In this document: positions 36,890-51,100 of the stretch, one piece after another
How the letters are laid out: every line of letters starts with the position of its first letter
Position numbering within the stretch: the first letter of the stretch is position 1
Source of the DNA: Mansonella perstans
Taxonomy: Eukaryota; Nematoda; Chromadorea; Rhabditida; Onchocercidae
Direction of reading: 5' to 3'
NCBI GenBank assembly: GCA_037074765.1
Contig: JBAMDO010000575.1
Coordinates: forward strand, 496,001 to 560,000
Length of the DNA: 64,000 bases
Made by a program: the position numbers and the translations under genes
Notes under the pieces: generated by a model
What the model was told of the DNA's origin: nothing
Databases searched by the model: none
What the model saw: the letters and a program-made list of their open reading frames with translations, nothing else

Positions 36890-39800
36890 ATGGCAGTAGG
36901 AAACACAAATGATGGTAGGATGATGATATTTATTGCCATATTTATTATTTCTTCTTTACTGATTTCTACTCATTGCTTTACTGCACTGAAACATAGTTCT
37001 CTTGGTGATATTCTCAATGACGATGCAATCAACAATGTAGGTTACTTTTTCATTTTCTTGTAATACTTGCTATTTCAGTTGATTACAATTGAAAGAATCA
37101 TCAAATCTGGGCAGAAATGTGATTGCTTCACATCAGTAGTTTACTAAATTCATGCCATTTGTTATATGTTTTGGCAATGGTCAAATCTTGTGCCAGATGG
37201 TTATGTGTTCCGTGGTTTTTTTGATCATGATTGGTTTTTACAGGATAATTGCTATTAAATGCATTCTTAGATTGGAGCAGAAATATTAATAATGGTTGAT
37301 TGGATAAATACTTTCAACTTTGGACTGATTAGTTAACTCATTTTAAGGCCAAGGATTGTATTTATTGATGGTATATCTTTGTTATATGGTACTAATAGCA
37401 GTCATTTCAATTGATTACAGTTGAAGGAATCGTCTGGTAAATCAGAAGTGAATCAAGCAAAACCGGTTTTTTTAAAGAAGCATGGCGTCGAAGGTCTTAA
37501 TTATAATCTAGACAATAAATCTCGTCCCTTCATTTACTGTGATGTAAGTTTCAGATACATTAATTTCATACTAACAACACTGTAATCCTGTTGTCCAAAT
37601 TTCGGTTTCATGAAATTTGATTCTATTCTAATGTAGTTTCCATACAATCATGTAGCAGAAATGTATTAAAGAAATTATAGCACAAAGAAGTTTTCAGTTT
37701 TATGATGCTAGTTCATGTGATCCAGCGGAACGGAGTTGTCCAACCACGAAAATGTGTTATGCTTCAGTAAACGATCATCGTTTAGGTTGTATGGCTGCTT
37801 TAGTAAATAACTCTTCTATACGGGTAAATTATTTCTTTGGGGATTTTTTATTTTACACTTGTTCCATAAGCACTTAAAATTTAGGGATAAATTCTCACGC
37901 AGTGATATTTTGGAAGTTTTATTGCCAGTTGTTGATATGTTCACCGCAACTTGGTGTTTTTAATGGAAGTCACAAAAATATGAAGTGCAAATACTTAAAA
38001 ATTTAAATGATGACAAAGTGATGTAAGAAATAAGATTATTAATGAGATTTGCAGTTATTACAGAATTTTTTGTAGCAGGTAACTTTAAAAGGATGTTGGA
38101 TGCATGATGGTAATTTGGGTAACTGCGACAACAGCAAATGTATTGCTGACGAACGACCAACTGGACATGGTAATGCTGCTTTATTCTGTTGTTGCAGCAC
38201 GCACTATTGTAATCGACGTGTACAGTTTCCTCCACAACGGAAAGCTACTCGTAAGCCTACTTTTTATTAATCCATTTAATGAATTAATTACATGTGTTTC
38301 ACAACTTTGTGTGAATTAGATTATAAAGGTGGCCAAACGATTCATCGTGTTTGAAAAATATTTTATTTCATTGTTTTGCCGCGGTTTAAATTTAATATTC
38401 AAGAAACGAAAAAAAAAAATTATCTCAGGTCCACTTTCAAATTATGGTAATGTCTTAATTGATGAAAAATATAAGTTACGGAAGGAGGATTGTAGAAAGG
38501 GTGTAATGATGCAGAACTTTAAATGTATGTTCAGTTTTTTTTTACTGTATTCGAACATAATTGTTTGGTCAACTGCTTGGGAAATTATTCAGTTACTTAA
38601 TTTTGAAATAATTTTTTTTTGCTCAAGAAACGTCACTTAGAAAACAATTGAATCTATTTATCAAAACCTACCGTAGTTTTTGTAAATAGAAAAAAAAATG
38701 TTTTTAGCACTACCAGCTACGATAGAACCTGCGGAAATTGAAGACCCGGGATTCTTTAGTACGAGAAGCAAAATTTTCGCTATTATCATTCTTGGCTTCT
38801 TTTCTCTTTGCGCACTGGCTTTGTTTTGCTACTATAATTATCGTGAATACAGAAACAGCCGACATTATAAAGAAAAGGTGATAATCAAGCTTTACCGCTT
38901 TTTACTTCCATTTTTTTAATACAAACCATCGAAGTATTTCTTTCAAATATTTAATTCAAACTGTTTTTCTTTTTCGTTGGAGGCAGCCGATACATTTTCG
39001 ATGCCCGCTATTGGAGATGCAAAATTGCCTTTGATTGGTGTCAGAAAAGACGACAATCTAAAGAATATTACCAATCTTGAGGTATGTTTCTTCTTGCTTG
39101 AAGATTAATCTCTTTTTATATGGCATGTTTAATATTTTGATGAGATGCATTGTTGAAAAGTTCTTGTTTTATGAATCTTTCTGAAGCAAAGCTTCTGCCA
39201 TTTATTCTGCAGTTGAATTAGATGTCTATAGAATATTATACCTATGTAATGTAATTATTTCTCAGATTTCAGTTACTCACATCTATTCTTTAACAGTAAT
39301 TGTTATTGAAGGAGAATTGTGAGATGAAAGAGATTTTCGAAATCCCTCACTTTGAATTCTAGTATTAAAAAATCCTTGTTGTTTCATGATTCACTAAATA
39401 TGTTATTTAGTTGGTGGCTCGTGGTCGATTTGGCCACGTATTTCGTGGTATGCTAGACAATGAAACTATCGCAGTAAAAGTTTTTCCGTCTGTTGATGTG
39501 AATAGTTGGATCGTGGAACAGGTGCGAACGTTTTTTTCTGTTACCATGTGAAAAGTTGCATTTTTCTTCTCTAACTGGAAATACTGCTAAATTACTTCAA
39601 AAAAATAAAGATTTGAATTTTTCTTACTGAAATTATGTTTTCATTATATTGAAGGAAATTTATGCGATAGCTTCTCTTCGAAAACACAAAAATATATTGC
39701 GGTATTTGGGTGCGGAGGTTCACGGAAACGATTTCTGGCTGATTACAGAATTCCACGAAAACGGTTCATTATTCGACTTTCTTCACGTAAGCGGAATTTC

Positions 39801-42293
39801 TTAATACTTCTGTTATTTCTTAACTTCATTATCATTACCCTTATTTCTAACTCACCAGTATCATACGATTAGTTAAATTTATTGAAATAGTTGCGATTTT
39901 CCATTTAGATCTAATATGTTTGCAGAAAGTGTCTCACTGAATGCTGATGAATTTTCAGGAAATGTTTTACTGTTTCTTTTAGCATTGTTTAATTTGATGG
40001 TTTGATTTCATTTTGCAGACCAGGATATATATAATTGAATTCATTTTTGGGCAAAATTTTTTTTGATAGAAATGATTAGATTAAGAATTAAAAATTAATT
40101 TTCTAAACTGAAACTTTGGCTATCTTTTAATATTTTAATTTCTTTTTAAATAAGCTTATTGGTCCTCATTAAACTTATTTGTGTCTTTCAGTGCGTTATT
40201 GAACTTCGTACTTTTATTTTTAGTTTTGGTGCAAAGTTCTTATCATCTAACTCTTTGCGCTTTAAGAATGCTTTTTTACTTCACACTTTTCAGTTTCGCG
40301 TCTTGACTTTACAAGAATCGTTGAAAGTAATCGCTTCAATGCTAAGAGGCTTGTCTTTTCTTCATGAAGAAAAAATAATCGATGACGAGCTGAAACCTTG
40401 CATTGTGCACCGGCAAGTTTATTATCTTCATTTACATGTTAACATCATAAGTCGTCATATTTCTTTTTCAAACTATCTGTTACTTCAGCCATAGTTTTTA
40501 CAAAATTTAAAAGCTATCGATTCTGAAAAATTATTTAGGTAGTTCTTAAACAGCTGAACAAAGGTGTAATAAATTTAATTGAAAAAATGGAAACTAAACA
40601 GGAAAAATTCAGAAAACGTCGTTTCTGTGTTCTTCAGGTCTATTTTATTGTGAATTGTTAAATTTCAGAGATTTCAAATCGCGAAATGTACTTTTGAAAC
40701 TCGATTTAACTGCGGTAGTTGCTGATTTCGGTCTAGCTTTGAAATGTGAAAACGGTCAAATGCCATCAGATGACAATCATGGACAGGCGAGCAATATTAT
40801 TATAATCCTATTTGCAAAAAATTCCATCATAGTCTTTCTTATTTCAGGTTGTGGATTCATTAATTTTTTTGTGTAGGAGAACTTTTAACTGTCGAATTTG
40901 CAGGTAGGTACGCGACGTTACATGTCACCGGAAGTATTGGAAGGTGCTACCGAGTTTACAGCCTTTGCTTTCCGTCAGATTGACGTGTATGCTGCTGCTC
41001 TGGTCTTATGGGAAATTCTGTCAAGAACGGCAATGGATAAAGGTATGCTTTAAGATTTATGTTAGGTTTTTTATTTTTTGTTTTTATATTTTATTTTTTA
41101 AAATGAAATATTTTTTATTTTAAAAAAAGTTTTAGATATTCAAACTTAGTGATCGATTTCCCCTAATGCCAATTTATTAAAATGAAATATGTAATGATTT
41201 AATGATATTAGTTCCTTACCCGGTACTTCATGTTATGTTGTCACATGTTAAAAAAGTCTTGCTTCATTCAGTTACGGATTCCACTGATTCCTTTTCTTCT
41301 TAAGTCTTTCTATTTAATGTAGGGTAAGTTGCTTATCCGTTGCTTCATCGCTGTACACGCCAGATTTCCTCATATTGCTTCAGATGACGTAGTGGGAGAA
41401 TACGAACGACCGTATGAAGCGGAAGCTGGAGTGCAGCCAACCTTGCATGATATGAGACGGGTTGTTGCAGTGCAGAAAAAACGACCAAGTATTCGCGCGG
41501 CAGTGGTGGAACATAACGTTTGCTTTTTATAATGTATTAATGAATCCAATAAAGCAAACGTGTTTTCATCCATACTTTCCTGATTTCTGTTTAATCAGAA
41601 ATTCTTTGGAGATTTATTTATGTAGTTTTAGATTGGTGGTGTTTTATGGAAGACAGCTGAAGATATGTGGGATATGGAACCAGATGGCCGTATCACTTCT
41701 GGTTGTGCATACGAACGTGCTAATACGTTATTCATGTCTTATGCTGCTGATTCAAAATTTGAGAGTACAGTGCAACCAAAAAATTCGCCAAGTTAGTTTA
41801 GTTCTTTTACTTTTACTTGCCTTAGTAATTTCAATTCTTTCTCTAATTGATAATTTAAAAAAATCTACATAACATGTCAAGCATCTTTTGGTTTTTCTAA
41901 CAAAGTAAATTTTTGTTCGCCATTCTGATTCTTTATTTCTTAATTTTCATGCCGGTTAAAATAATGGTAGTTGAGCAAATAATTTAATTATCATTCTGCT
42001 ACGTTTACTGCAAAATGTTTAATTAGTTATACCATACTTGTGTATTATTTGCAGGTGATGTACCACCATCATATCCACAAGATTGTGGATTGGTTCCAGC
42101 AGCATTGCTTATCAAAGATGGTTCATTGGGTTCCAATGGATTCCATGCTTCAATGGACGAATATGCACAAGCCTGTTCAGCACCTCCAAATGTTCGATAT
42201 CTTTCAACTCTGGATACAGAAAAAGTAATTCAAGATAACGTAATTTCCTTATCATATCAAGATCCTGCGAATGGTACTTTACCACTATCATGA
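36890..42293 (+). CDS. daf-4: Type II TGF-beta/activin/BMP receptor serine-threonine kinase (DAF-4-like)
   Basis: Ligand-binding receptor that phosphorylates type I receptors to activate Smads. Fourteen exons: 36890-37036, 37421-37543, 37659-37823, 38079-38250, 38708-38877, 38983-39081, 39411-39521, 39655-39786, 40294-40412, 40669-40786, 40904-41042, 41384-41517, 41632-41791, 42055-42293. They close in frame at 675 residues. Signal peptide ~10-35; cysteine-rich ectodomain ending CCCSTHYCN, the type II/BMPRII-like signature; one membrane helix ~225-244; no GS box. Kinase: GRFG loop 297-300, IAVK with Lys315, HRDFKSRN with Asp414, DFG Asp432, [21 protein letters not shown] and GTRRYM mark type II rather than type I. 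The tail after the kinase is modest, far shorter than in vertebrate BMPRII. Two consecutive introns start with GC (40413 and 40787). Nematodes are usually described with one type II receptor, hence the symbol. Confidence 0.93.
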
Positions 42294-44157
42294 TGATTCG
42301 CTTCTATGTGGATATATTGTATAGTTTTATTCGGTGTTTATATGTATATTGCTCGAATGATCGAGTTAGACGGCGTAGAGCAATGCCCCATAGGCGGTTC
42401 AATTTTTGCTTTTTAAAATCATCTCAAAAGTGTCGCTGTCAGCTTATAAATTATAATACTTCATATCCCTTATATATTTGTACATAAATGTTTGATTCGG
42501 CATTTAATGCTATGTAAAGTAAGTTGCGATTATATGTAAATTTCATTCCTATTATATCTGTTATTGCTGTTGCTGATGGTGACACTTTCTGCTGTATCAG
42601 CTGTCTTCATTAATACGACGAACACCTATTGTGTCGATTTCAAAATTTGGAATCTGATGATCAAAGAAAAAAAAAATCTTTTTTTTGTTTACTTCACGAT
42701 GAAATGAAATCTCTTTTCGAGAAATTCTATTTCATAGTTATATTCTATTTGATGCTTAAAGTAATAATGCATATACTATAATGGGAAGATCATCATCAGA
42801 TATAATGTAAATTTGTTTGTTATTTTTTATTCTTCTATTGATTTGCTTTTGTTCGATTTACATAATTTATACGCATTTGCATTGTGCAGGAGATATTCAA
42901 TGCTATTGTCTTTGCTTATAAATTAATTGTTAAAATGATTCAAAACAGTGAACGATTTTTGTCGTTTGTATATTATATTTATTTAAACATTCTGTTGGTA
43001 ATTATAAATTTTGATATTTTTGCTAATTTGTAAATTTTTTTTAAATTTTACTCTTTGATTGTTACCTTTGAAAGTTAGTAGTAAGAGCTGTCTTACAATT
43101 AGTAATAATATTACCGCAACTGCAAAATTTTCTTTGATACTAGAATTCCATATAGCCTATCATTGACCAACATTAATTTGTTTTGTTTCTAGATATTTCG
43201 GTAATGACGAGATTAATCGCCTTAATACCGCTAATTATTTAATTAGTTTATTTATAAAGCGATGTTATTTAAAGAAAGAAAAGCATTTGAAAGTTGTTTT
43301 GATATGTATATAGCAGCAGAGTGATTAGGAAACAGTTTTGTTGTTTCATTTTTCTCTTGTTTTTCTTGTAAAATTTGTTTATAGTGCTTTTTGGTTGATT
43401 GAATTGTAAATTGTTTTCAGAATCCCAACTTATAATTGACCAGAAGGTTTTTTTATTAGACAATGTAATCCAGGCTACCATTAAATGGATGTTGGCTTTA
43501 TCTATATTGATTGCAACAGCTTGAAATATAAATAAAGATTGTGTAAATCAAGGTAAAAAATATTTGTGATGAATGTAAAATTTATTGCTATTTCATTGTT
43601 AAATTATATTTAAATTTTGAAACTATAACATTTGTCGGTATCTATTTTCTATTCCTTTTATTATTGTATATTTGCCGAATTCAGGAGAGAGAAAAAGTTT
43701 GGATACGAATAAATTCTTCACTATCACTATCAATACTTAAATGTAGTAGTATTCTATGAAAGGATGTCGGTAATAAAGCCATCTATATGCATAAGATGGA
43801 TACTATAGTGAAAGAGAGACTTTAGCTATTTGTTAATTTCTCTTCGTATTTTAAAAATGGCAAGTTTTCTAGTTTGACGTTTAATAAGGGCTGACAATGT
43901 GATATTTGGGCATTCGCAAAAATTTTTCCTTTATTAATTCTCGATTCACTAATAATGAAGATTCTTGTGTTCTTTACATTGCTTCCGATTCTGGGCTAAA
44001 TAGACATAGTAAGCTAATTTATGATAGCATAGTGAAAACATTACTGGATAAATAAAGGCTATAAATAGGGGGTAGAAAAAATTTCGCATCGTATTTAATC
44101 AAGATTTCGTGTAAATGAAACTTTGGATTGTGATACTATTGTAGTCTTACAATCAAA
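42294..44157. other. 3' UTR and intergenic stretch
   Basis: Receptor 3' UTR, then AT-rich spacer. AATAAA occurs at 43531-43536. No gene is evident before the LUC7L3 start. Confidence 0.6.
43531..43536 (+). terminator. candidate polyadenylation signal for the receptor gene
   Basis: AATAAA about 1.2 kb after the stop. A long 3' UTR would be implied; a variant signal nearer the stop cannot be excluded. Confidence 0.35.
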
Positions 44158-46940
44158 ATGTCGGCCACAGAACAGATGGCGCAAATGCTAAACGAATTAA
44201 TGGGTGTAAAACGAAATGCGGATATTGGTGATACGGATGAACCAGATTTCGATGAACCTGATGTGTGCAAAAATTTCTTGGTTGCATTCTGTCCAAATGA
44301 AATGTTCAGGAATACAAAAGCTGATCTTGGTTTCTGTCCAAAGGTTATTCTAAACGAATCATTTTCTTTTTTTCGAAAACAAGAAATCTACGACATATCA
44401 ATGCTATCATATTTTGGTTTACAGATTCATGATCCAGCTTTACGATTGAAATATCGTGAAAGCAGTCGTTTCGAGAAATTAGGATATGAGGAAGAGTTCT
44501 TAAACAAAATTCGTCGTCTGGACGATGAAGTACGTCGGAAAATTGAGAAGAATGAACGTCGTCTTGCTATGACGCAACCAGTTATAAAAGGTTTGTTGTA
44601 ATCAAAATTTGCAGTTTAGAAGTTTCGGATCATAAGTTTGTTCCTTAATTAAAACATGAATTTCAAGGAGGAAATGTTTGGAATTACCTGTTTCAGATGC
44701 TTCAAAAGAAAGTAATGAGGGTGAAACAGATGCGCAACGCAGGCAGAAGGAACTTATTGCTGAGCAACAGTCTAATCTATCTGCCAAAATCAACGAGTGT
44801 ATGGAAAAAGTAATTTTTTTCATCCTCTATATTGGCAGCCGTTGACGCAATAAAAGTGTAGAAGTAGCTCTATACATAAAATCAAGCTTAACTTTTAAAA
44901 TCGATACTTTTTCACTTTCTCACCCACTCATGATCATGAATAAGGTAATACATTCATTGGATTATTATTCCAAAATTTTTTTCTTAAAAATCTTTTAGAA
45001 TTATTTTTAAGTCGAAAACGGCTGCTATTTTTTTGTCTTGATGCTTTCTGTTTCCATCTGTACGTCTTTTATTTCATACTAGTCACTAAATTGTTCGATT
45101 CGTGGAATTTTTCGTCTATTATTTCGTGAAACTTTGAAATTCATTCTTTGATTTTCCAATGGAAAATTTGTGTACAGCCATCATTTTTTCCATTTCCATT
45201 TCTTTTTTGCCTTTTTTTTATGAAAATTATAATCAGTTTGCTCGCATATCTTCCCTCTGATCAACAGTCTCATTGATTGGAAGTCATTTTTGCTGTTTCT
45301 TGTCTTTGGGGGCCCTTCTAGGTGCGAAAAAGCGTTTAAAATGCCTTTAAAAAGGAATTTTTTTCTTTAGGCTTCCTACACTTGTGAGCAAATTCCGTGC
45401 TTTGGAGCCAAAACGCCAAATCGTGTATACCTCAGGTTTCCCATCATATCATTTTTATTGTGTTAACGCGTTCGCTTCACTGCTAATGCTGCCATTTAAT
45501 ATTGCAGTAAACGTAGTAACTGGTTTGTTTTTAATATTAAAGGCCGAAGCCTTGGGGGCACTGGGTAAAGTGGATGAAGCGAAAGAGCAAGTACGACAAG
45601 CGGATAAATTCAAGCAGGAACGTGCGGCTTTGGATCGTTTGCTGGCGCAGTCAGCGAATCCCACAAGTCATATTGAAGATCTCGCCAATCAACTTTCAAA
45701 ACCGATGGAAGTTTGTCAGGTTGATTTACGCTCTTCCGTAAAGCTATTTTGTATTCGATGCAGTGTGCTCTTGCAGTCATGGCATTTAAGTTGGAAGGGA
45801 ATTATTTCTTTGAACTTGGAAATTTATTGTGAAAAACAAGGGGTAACAATAAAAAGTGGACTTATTTTTTATAATGCTATGCCAGAAGTAAGCTTTTACG
45901 AAGTTTATTTTGAAAGTAAAAAATATTCAAGGTATGTGGATGTTTCATGCTTGTAAATGATGTGCAACAGAGAATAGATGATCATTATGCTGGTAAACAA
46001 CACATGGCGTATGCAAGGATTCGGGCAACAATTGAGGAAATGGATCGAAAACGGGAAGAAAAACGAAAGGTTTGCTATAATAGGGAACCCTATTAAAGTT
46101 GAACCTCCATCCTTTGTTTCGCTTTCATTTATGTAGGACTGTGTTCTCGACGAGAACCAATCGTATCATATTTAGTTTTGATGATTAAATTTTACTCATT
46201 AGAGATTGTTTGTTGATGTCAAATTTGTCCTTCGGCCTGTTACGTCTTGTAGTGATATATTTGAAAAAGTGAGTTCAAATTTTTGATCGTGGAATAATAC
46301 CATAGTTGTATTATCCTGCAAAGTTTGTGTCGGTTTTCTGATTATCTACGATTAATTCAGGGGAAGTTAGACCGTGAAGACAAGGAAAGGAAAGAACGTG
46401 AAAGGAAAGAACGTGATGAAAGGGAACGACGGATCGAAAGAGATCGAGAAAGGGAGAGGGATCGTGAGAGAGAGAGAGATAGAGATAAGGATCGAGATCG
46501 AAGACGAGATGACAGAGATCGTGGGTATGTTCATCAGTAATTTTCTTTTAATTTCCAAAGAACGTTGTAGGATAACGAAATATAGCAGAATCACTTGGTG
46601 CTAGAGATATCTGCAAGATTTTAAAAGTTCTTAAAAAGATATTGATTATAAGAATAGTTATAAAACCACAGCAGTAATTTCCGTTGCCGATTACAGTCAT
46701 CGACATCGTTCCCCACGCTCACGACGAGATGATGATCGACGCTATGACCGCCATTCTGATAGACACAGAGATAGAAGAGATGATCGGGATCGACATAGAG
46801 TAATTTTTTACTTTTTAATGCATAGCGAATCTTGTTTATATCTTTTAAATGTTAAATTTAACGCTTGCATCTTGCAGTTAACACATGCGACAAAAAATTC
46901 ACAACTTTTTCAAGTCTCAAATATTTCGATGAGAGTTTAG
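44158..46940 (+). CDS. LUC7L3: LUC7-like 3 (LUC7L3/CROP) U1 snRNP-associated splicing factor
   Basis: Nuclear protein that helps U1 snRNP choose 5' splice sites. Eight exons: 44158-44343, 44425-44590, 44697-44809, 45543-45719, 45932-46069, 46361-46524, 46697-46799, 46878-46940; 369 residues. The N-terminal LUC7 motif MSATEQMAQMLNELMG is followed by a CCCH finger (Cys37, Cys45, Cys60, His64), then a coiled coil and a second, C2H2-like finger (Cys213, Cys216, His232, His238; MEVCQVCG). The tail is rich in RE/RD and a few RS dipeptides. Features such as ESSRFEKLGYE and the FCP spacing point to LUC7L3 rather than LUC7L/L2. It is shorter than human LUC7L3 (about 430) because the RS tail is short. 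The last exon is tentative: it needs a 78-bp GT-AG intron and adds 20 ordinary residues; without splicing the same frame stays open to the same TAG. Confidence 0.92.
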
Positions 46941-48197
46941 ATGAATAGTGCATCTTGAGAATTCGTATCGTAATTGCTGTAATATTGCTAGATAAAATTG
47001 CAGCATCTGAATCAGTGGAAAAGATGACTTCATCAAGCATTTGAGTTGTTCTAATGTTTGTTGATCCTAACTTCAGTTAGCGAAGTTTCAGAACTTAAAA
47101 CATTTTCAGCGATAAAAATTGATGCGTGTAGAGGGATGCAACATTTGAGATGGACAAGAAGGATAAAACAATGATACTTTGCCACCACTTTTCTTCGGTG
47201 TTGGAAGAGCTTGTTTTGATTTCCTGATGACATGTTATATTTGTTTGTGTACTAGTAGTTTACAATTACTGTAATAATCATTGTTGATGATGAACTCGAA
47301 AGTCTTGTTTGCTCTTTTCTGTGTCCGTGTCCAGTCGTCAGAGCTGTTAAATATATTCGTTATTTTTTTTTTTTTTTTTTGTTTTAACAAATTGCAAATA
47401 TTTTTTTGAATCTATGGCAAAATGTTTGTCAATTACTATTGTTTTATCTTTTGTACATCTGAGCACGAATAAAAATATTATTTTCCGTGGTCGGTGGAAC
47501 ATTTAGGGAAACACGCATAAAGGTTACTATTTACGTCGATTCCTTAAAGTTTGTTTTTATTAAATAAATGAAAGCAATCTAGGGGAATCTATGATAAATT
47601 TCGTTCTAATTCGATTTTTAATTGTGTTTTCCAATAATGAGTTGTTTTATCTATTACTAACCGTTACTGAAATACTGTTTGTCGTTTTGTGTAACAAAAT
47701 TTCACATGCGGAAAGAGTGATTTCATTTCTAATTCTTATCAGATCAAATGTTTTCAACTATATAAATATTTTCCTCCAAAAAGTTACTGCATTGCAGGGT
47801 GAGTTGATTAACCACCAGTCGAAGTGTTTTTCCAGGAAATAATTTGTTGTCACTTCAGTTACTTAAGAGGAATAATTTAGTTACACTTTTGTGAGGGAAA
47901 TTTTCGAAAATTTCTGATTGGCTTTCTCAACAAAATTTCTTTCGAATTAGGTTTAAATTTAAAAATTTAAGTTCATTGATTTTTATCCAATTAACAAGCT
48001 ACATGCATTGCTGAGTGCAAGTATTAGGAAGGCATTTGAAATTTAATTTTGTTGTTTTCAACAACTACTACTTCTTAAGTTCCAGTTAAGCGTTTTAGAA
48101 TCGCTCCTTGTATTGAAGATTTATGGCTTGTGCTATATGATCACTTCAGTTACTTCATGTTTTTGAATCTAACTTCTGATTATTTTTCACTGAAATA
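46941..48197. other. intergenic stretch between LUC7L3 and MRE11
   Basis: About 1.25 kb with LUC7L3 3' UTR and MRE11 upstream sequence. A T-homopolymer lies near 47365. No supportable gene: the frame at 47591-47842 is Phe/Ile-rich and lacks splice partners. Confidence 0.6.
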
Positions 48198-51100
48198 ATG
48201 ACTGAAATAGAAGCCGACTGTACATTTGTGGAATCATCGCAGATCGAGGAAACACCACAGATTGACCATGTTAGTTGATTGATTGCATAATTTTAATACT
48301 AGATTTTCTAAATAGTCAAGGATGTGCATAATGTTGTAATAATTACTAATGGAACTTAATAAAAAATGTTTTTTATATTTTACAATATATTTTAAAGATA
48401 CGAATATTGGTTGCTACCGATTTGCATATAGGATTTGCGGAGAAAATTTTGGGTCGTGATGAAGATTCGATAAGAACATTTGAAGAAGTTCTACAAATTG
48501 CTAGTAGAGAAGAAGTTGATTTCGTCTTGCTGGGTATTTTTGACATTTTTTAATTTTAATCTGCAAATGTTTCCCTATAATTGTCTATAAAATATTGAAT
48601 TATAAAACCGAGAATTTTATCATTATGTAAAATTATATAAAAGTAATCAAAGGCTAAAGCTACTGAGGTTCTTTACGAAAGATTTAAAGTCGGCTATGAT
48701 CAACTGGTTCGATCCAGTAATATCTAAATCAAAATATAGTTCAAAGTAATTAATTTACATTAATGTGGAACAAAATCTATTTTAGGCGGTGATTTATATC
48801 ATGAAAATAATCCATCACGTGAAATGCAACACCGCGTTACACGATTACTTCGTCGATATTGCTTAAACGATCATCCCGTGGCTCTTCGCTTTATGAGTGA
48901 TCCGGCTGTAAATTTCGCACACAGTGCCTTTAACAATGTAAATTACGAGGTATTTATCATTTTCAGATTATATGAAAATCTCTCTCAATGAATTTTCACA
49001 CCAGACTTTGTTATTCCTAACAAATATAGCCATAAAATAAACGTTGTATTCCTAATGAGATATTTATTAATATCACTCACATTCCTATCTTATTGATACT
49101 ATTTATTTAACGAAACTGTTGTTTTATCACATTGTAATGATTATATATGCAGACGTTGACATAACTTTTTTTACAAAAATGTAATATTTTAATATTGCTT
49201 CACCTTTGTACGCATATCTTTTATGCATTAATTTTAGGATGGAAACATTAATGTTGGTTTGCCGATATTCACAATACATGGAAACCATGATGATCTTACT
49301 GGAAAGGTTAGAATTGAAAATGATAGTATAATTTACTACGATTTCATTTTTGTAACAATACACATATTGAGCATTAAACTACTACTTTGGAGCATCTGAT
49401 TCATTAATATACATAGTGTTTGTTCACTTGATTGCCAGATATTAGGTTGTTATTATTGATATTCATGATCTGAAATTGGTCCAGAGATACAGATGTGTCC
49501 CTATCGTTCAAATTTGTTTGAATCAACTTTTAATATGAACAAACTTGAAGGGTTTAACAGCGCTAGACGTGTTACATGAATCGGGACTTCTCAATTTATT
49601 CGGTAAATTCGAAGAAATTGATGAGTTTGTTGTTTCGCCGATACTTTTAATGAAAGGAAAAACGAAATTAGCATTGTATGGCATTGGTAGTCAACGAGAT
49701 GATCGCTTGTGTAGAGCATTCCGAGGTTCAGTTTAAAACTTCACACTCAGATTTGTTAGATATTTTTTTCTCAGAATTATTTTAATCATCACTAACAAAA
49801 ATGTATGAGTGATTATTTGAATTACAGAACAACGTTGTTTATACTTTTGCGAAAACAAAAGCTCACATTGTGTGTTTTGTCGCTTATACAATGTAATTAT
49901 TAAAATATTGTTTAGAAGAGAAAATACGGTTTTTACGACCCAAAAAAGATACAGAATCATGGTTCAATATACTTGTTTTACATCAAAACCGACCAGTACG
50001 AACACGTGAACGATCGACTGGTGGACACTTACCCGAGAATCTTATCCCTTCATTTTTTGATCTCGTTATTTGGGGGCACGAGCATGAATGTAAAATTGGT
50101 TGGTTGCTTAAGTCTGATTCAAGTGTAACCTGTTGAGGTTACATATAGATGATCATTTTTGCATTATTAAAAAATGATTACGAATATGAAACGAATGAAA
50201 TCCTGAGAAATATAGCGCCATTTTTGATGAAAAATGAGTATTGACTCGAAATTTGAAATTACTTCGCCTCATTCGATAGGTACTTCATACTGGGCTGTTA
50301 ACTTGTGAAAAGTTATAATAAATCATTACACATTGTTTCATTGGCTGTGACATATAGAACATGATAGTTTTTTACAGATCCACAATATTATGAAAGTGGC
50401 ATTGATGTCTGCGGTGATGGTAAGGATTACTATGTTTGTTTTTAAATTTTATTATTTCAAATAACATTTCTTTGCTATATATTTTCGTAAATCTTGTTAT
50501 AATTTTTTGTGTAATGAGTGTATTTCAGGTTTCTATATAATACAGCCAGGTAGTACCGTAGCTACTGCACTTTCACCGGAGGAAGCTAAGCCGAAGCATA
50601 TTGCTGTTGTTACAATTAGTGGACGCAAATTTTTTTCCCAAAAAATACGTCTGGAAACAGCTCGATCGATACTTTTTAATGATCTAGCAATTACCGTTGC
50701 GCCACCTTCCTCCTCTTCAAAAACTAGTCGATCGAAAAATATGCCTGTTCGTTTTTGTTTGTAAATTCTTTAGCTTAAAGACATCCCTTTCTAAGTTTTT
50801 AGAGTCTCTATGTTTTTTACGTTATTGAAATTTTGAGGATGAAAAAATGATCACCGCAGAAGTTGAGAAAATGTTGGCAGAAGCTGAAAAAGTGAGAACA
50901 GTTAAGCAAGCTTATCCTCCGTTACTACGCCTTCGAGTAACCTATCCAGAATCATGGGCTAACATTATGGTAAGTTACTTTAGATGGCAGACTGTTAATT
51001 TAATAACTTTAAAAGGTTGCTTATCTTAAGAGCCACTATATGTTAAAGAATTTTTATGCTTTTTCTTGTGAATTAATTTACTACTTTAGAAATTAAATTG

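Noticed and set aside
38329..38640. 103-codon ORF inside a receptor intron
   Set aside because: Lies wholly between two well-supported exons, is Lys/Phe/Ile-rich, and has no acceptor or donor that would make it an exon.
45384..45956. 190-codon ORF over LUC7L3
   Set aside because: Only 45543-45719 is exonic. The rest is intron read-through; phases and the conserved MEVCQVCG junction require splicing.
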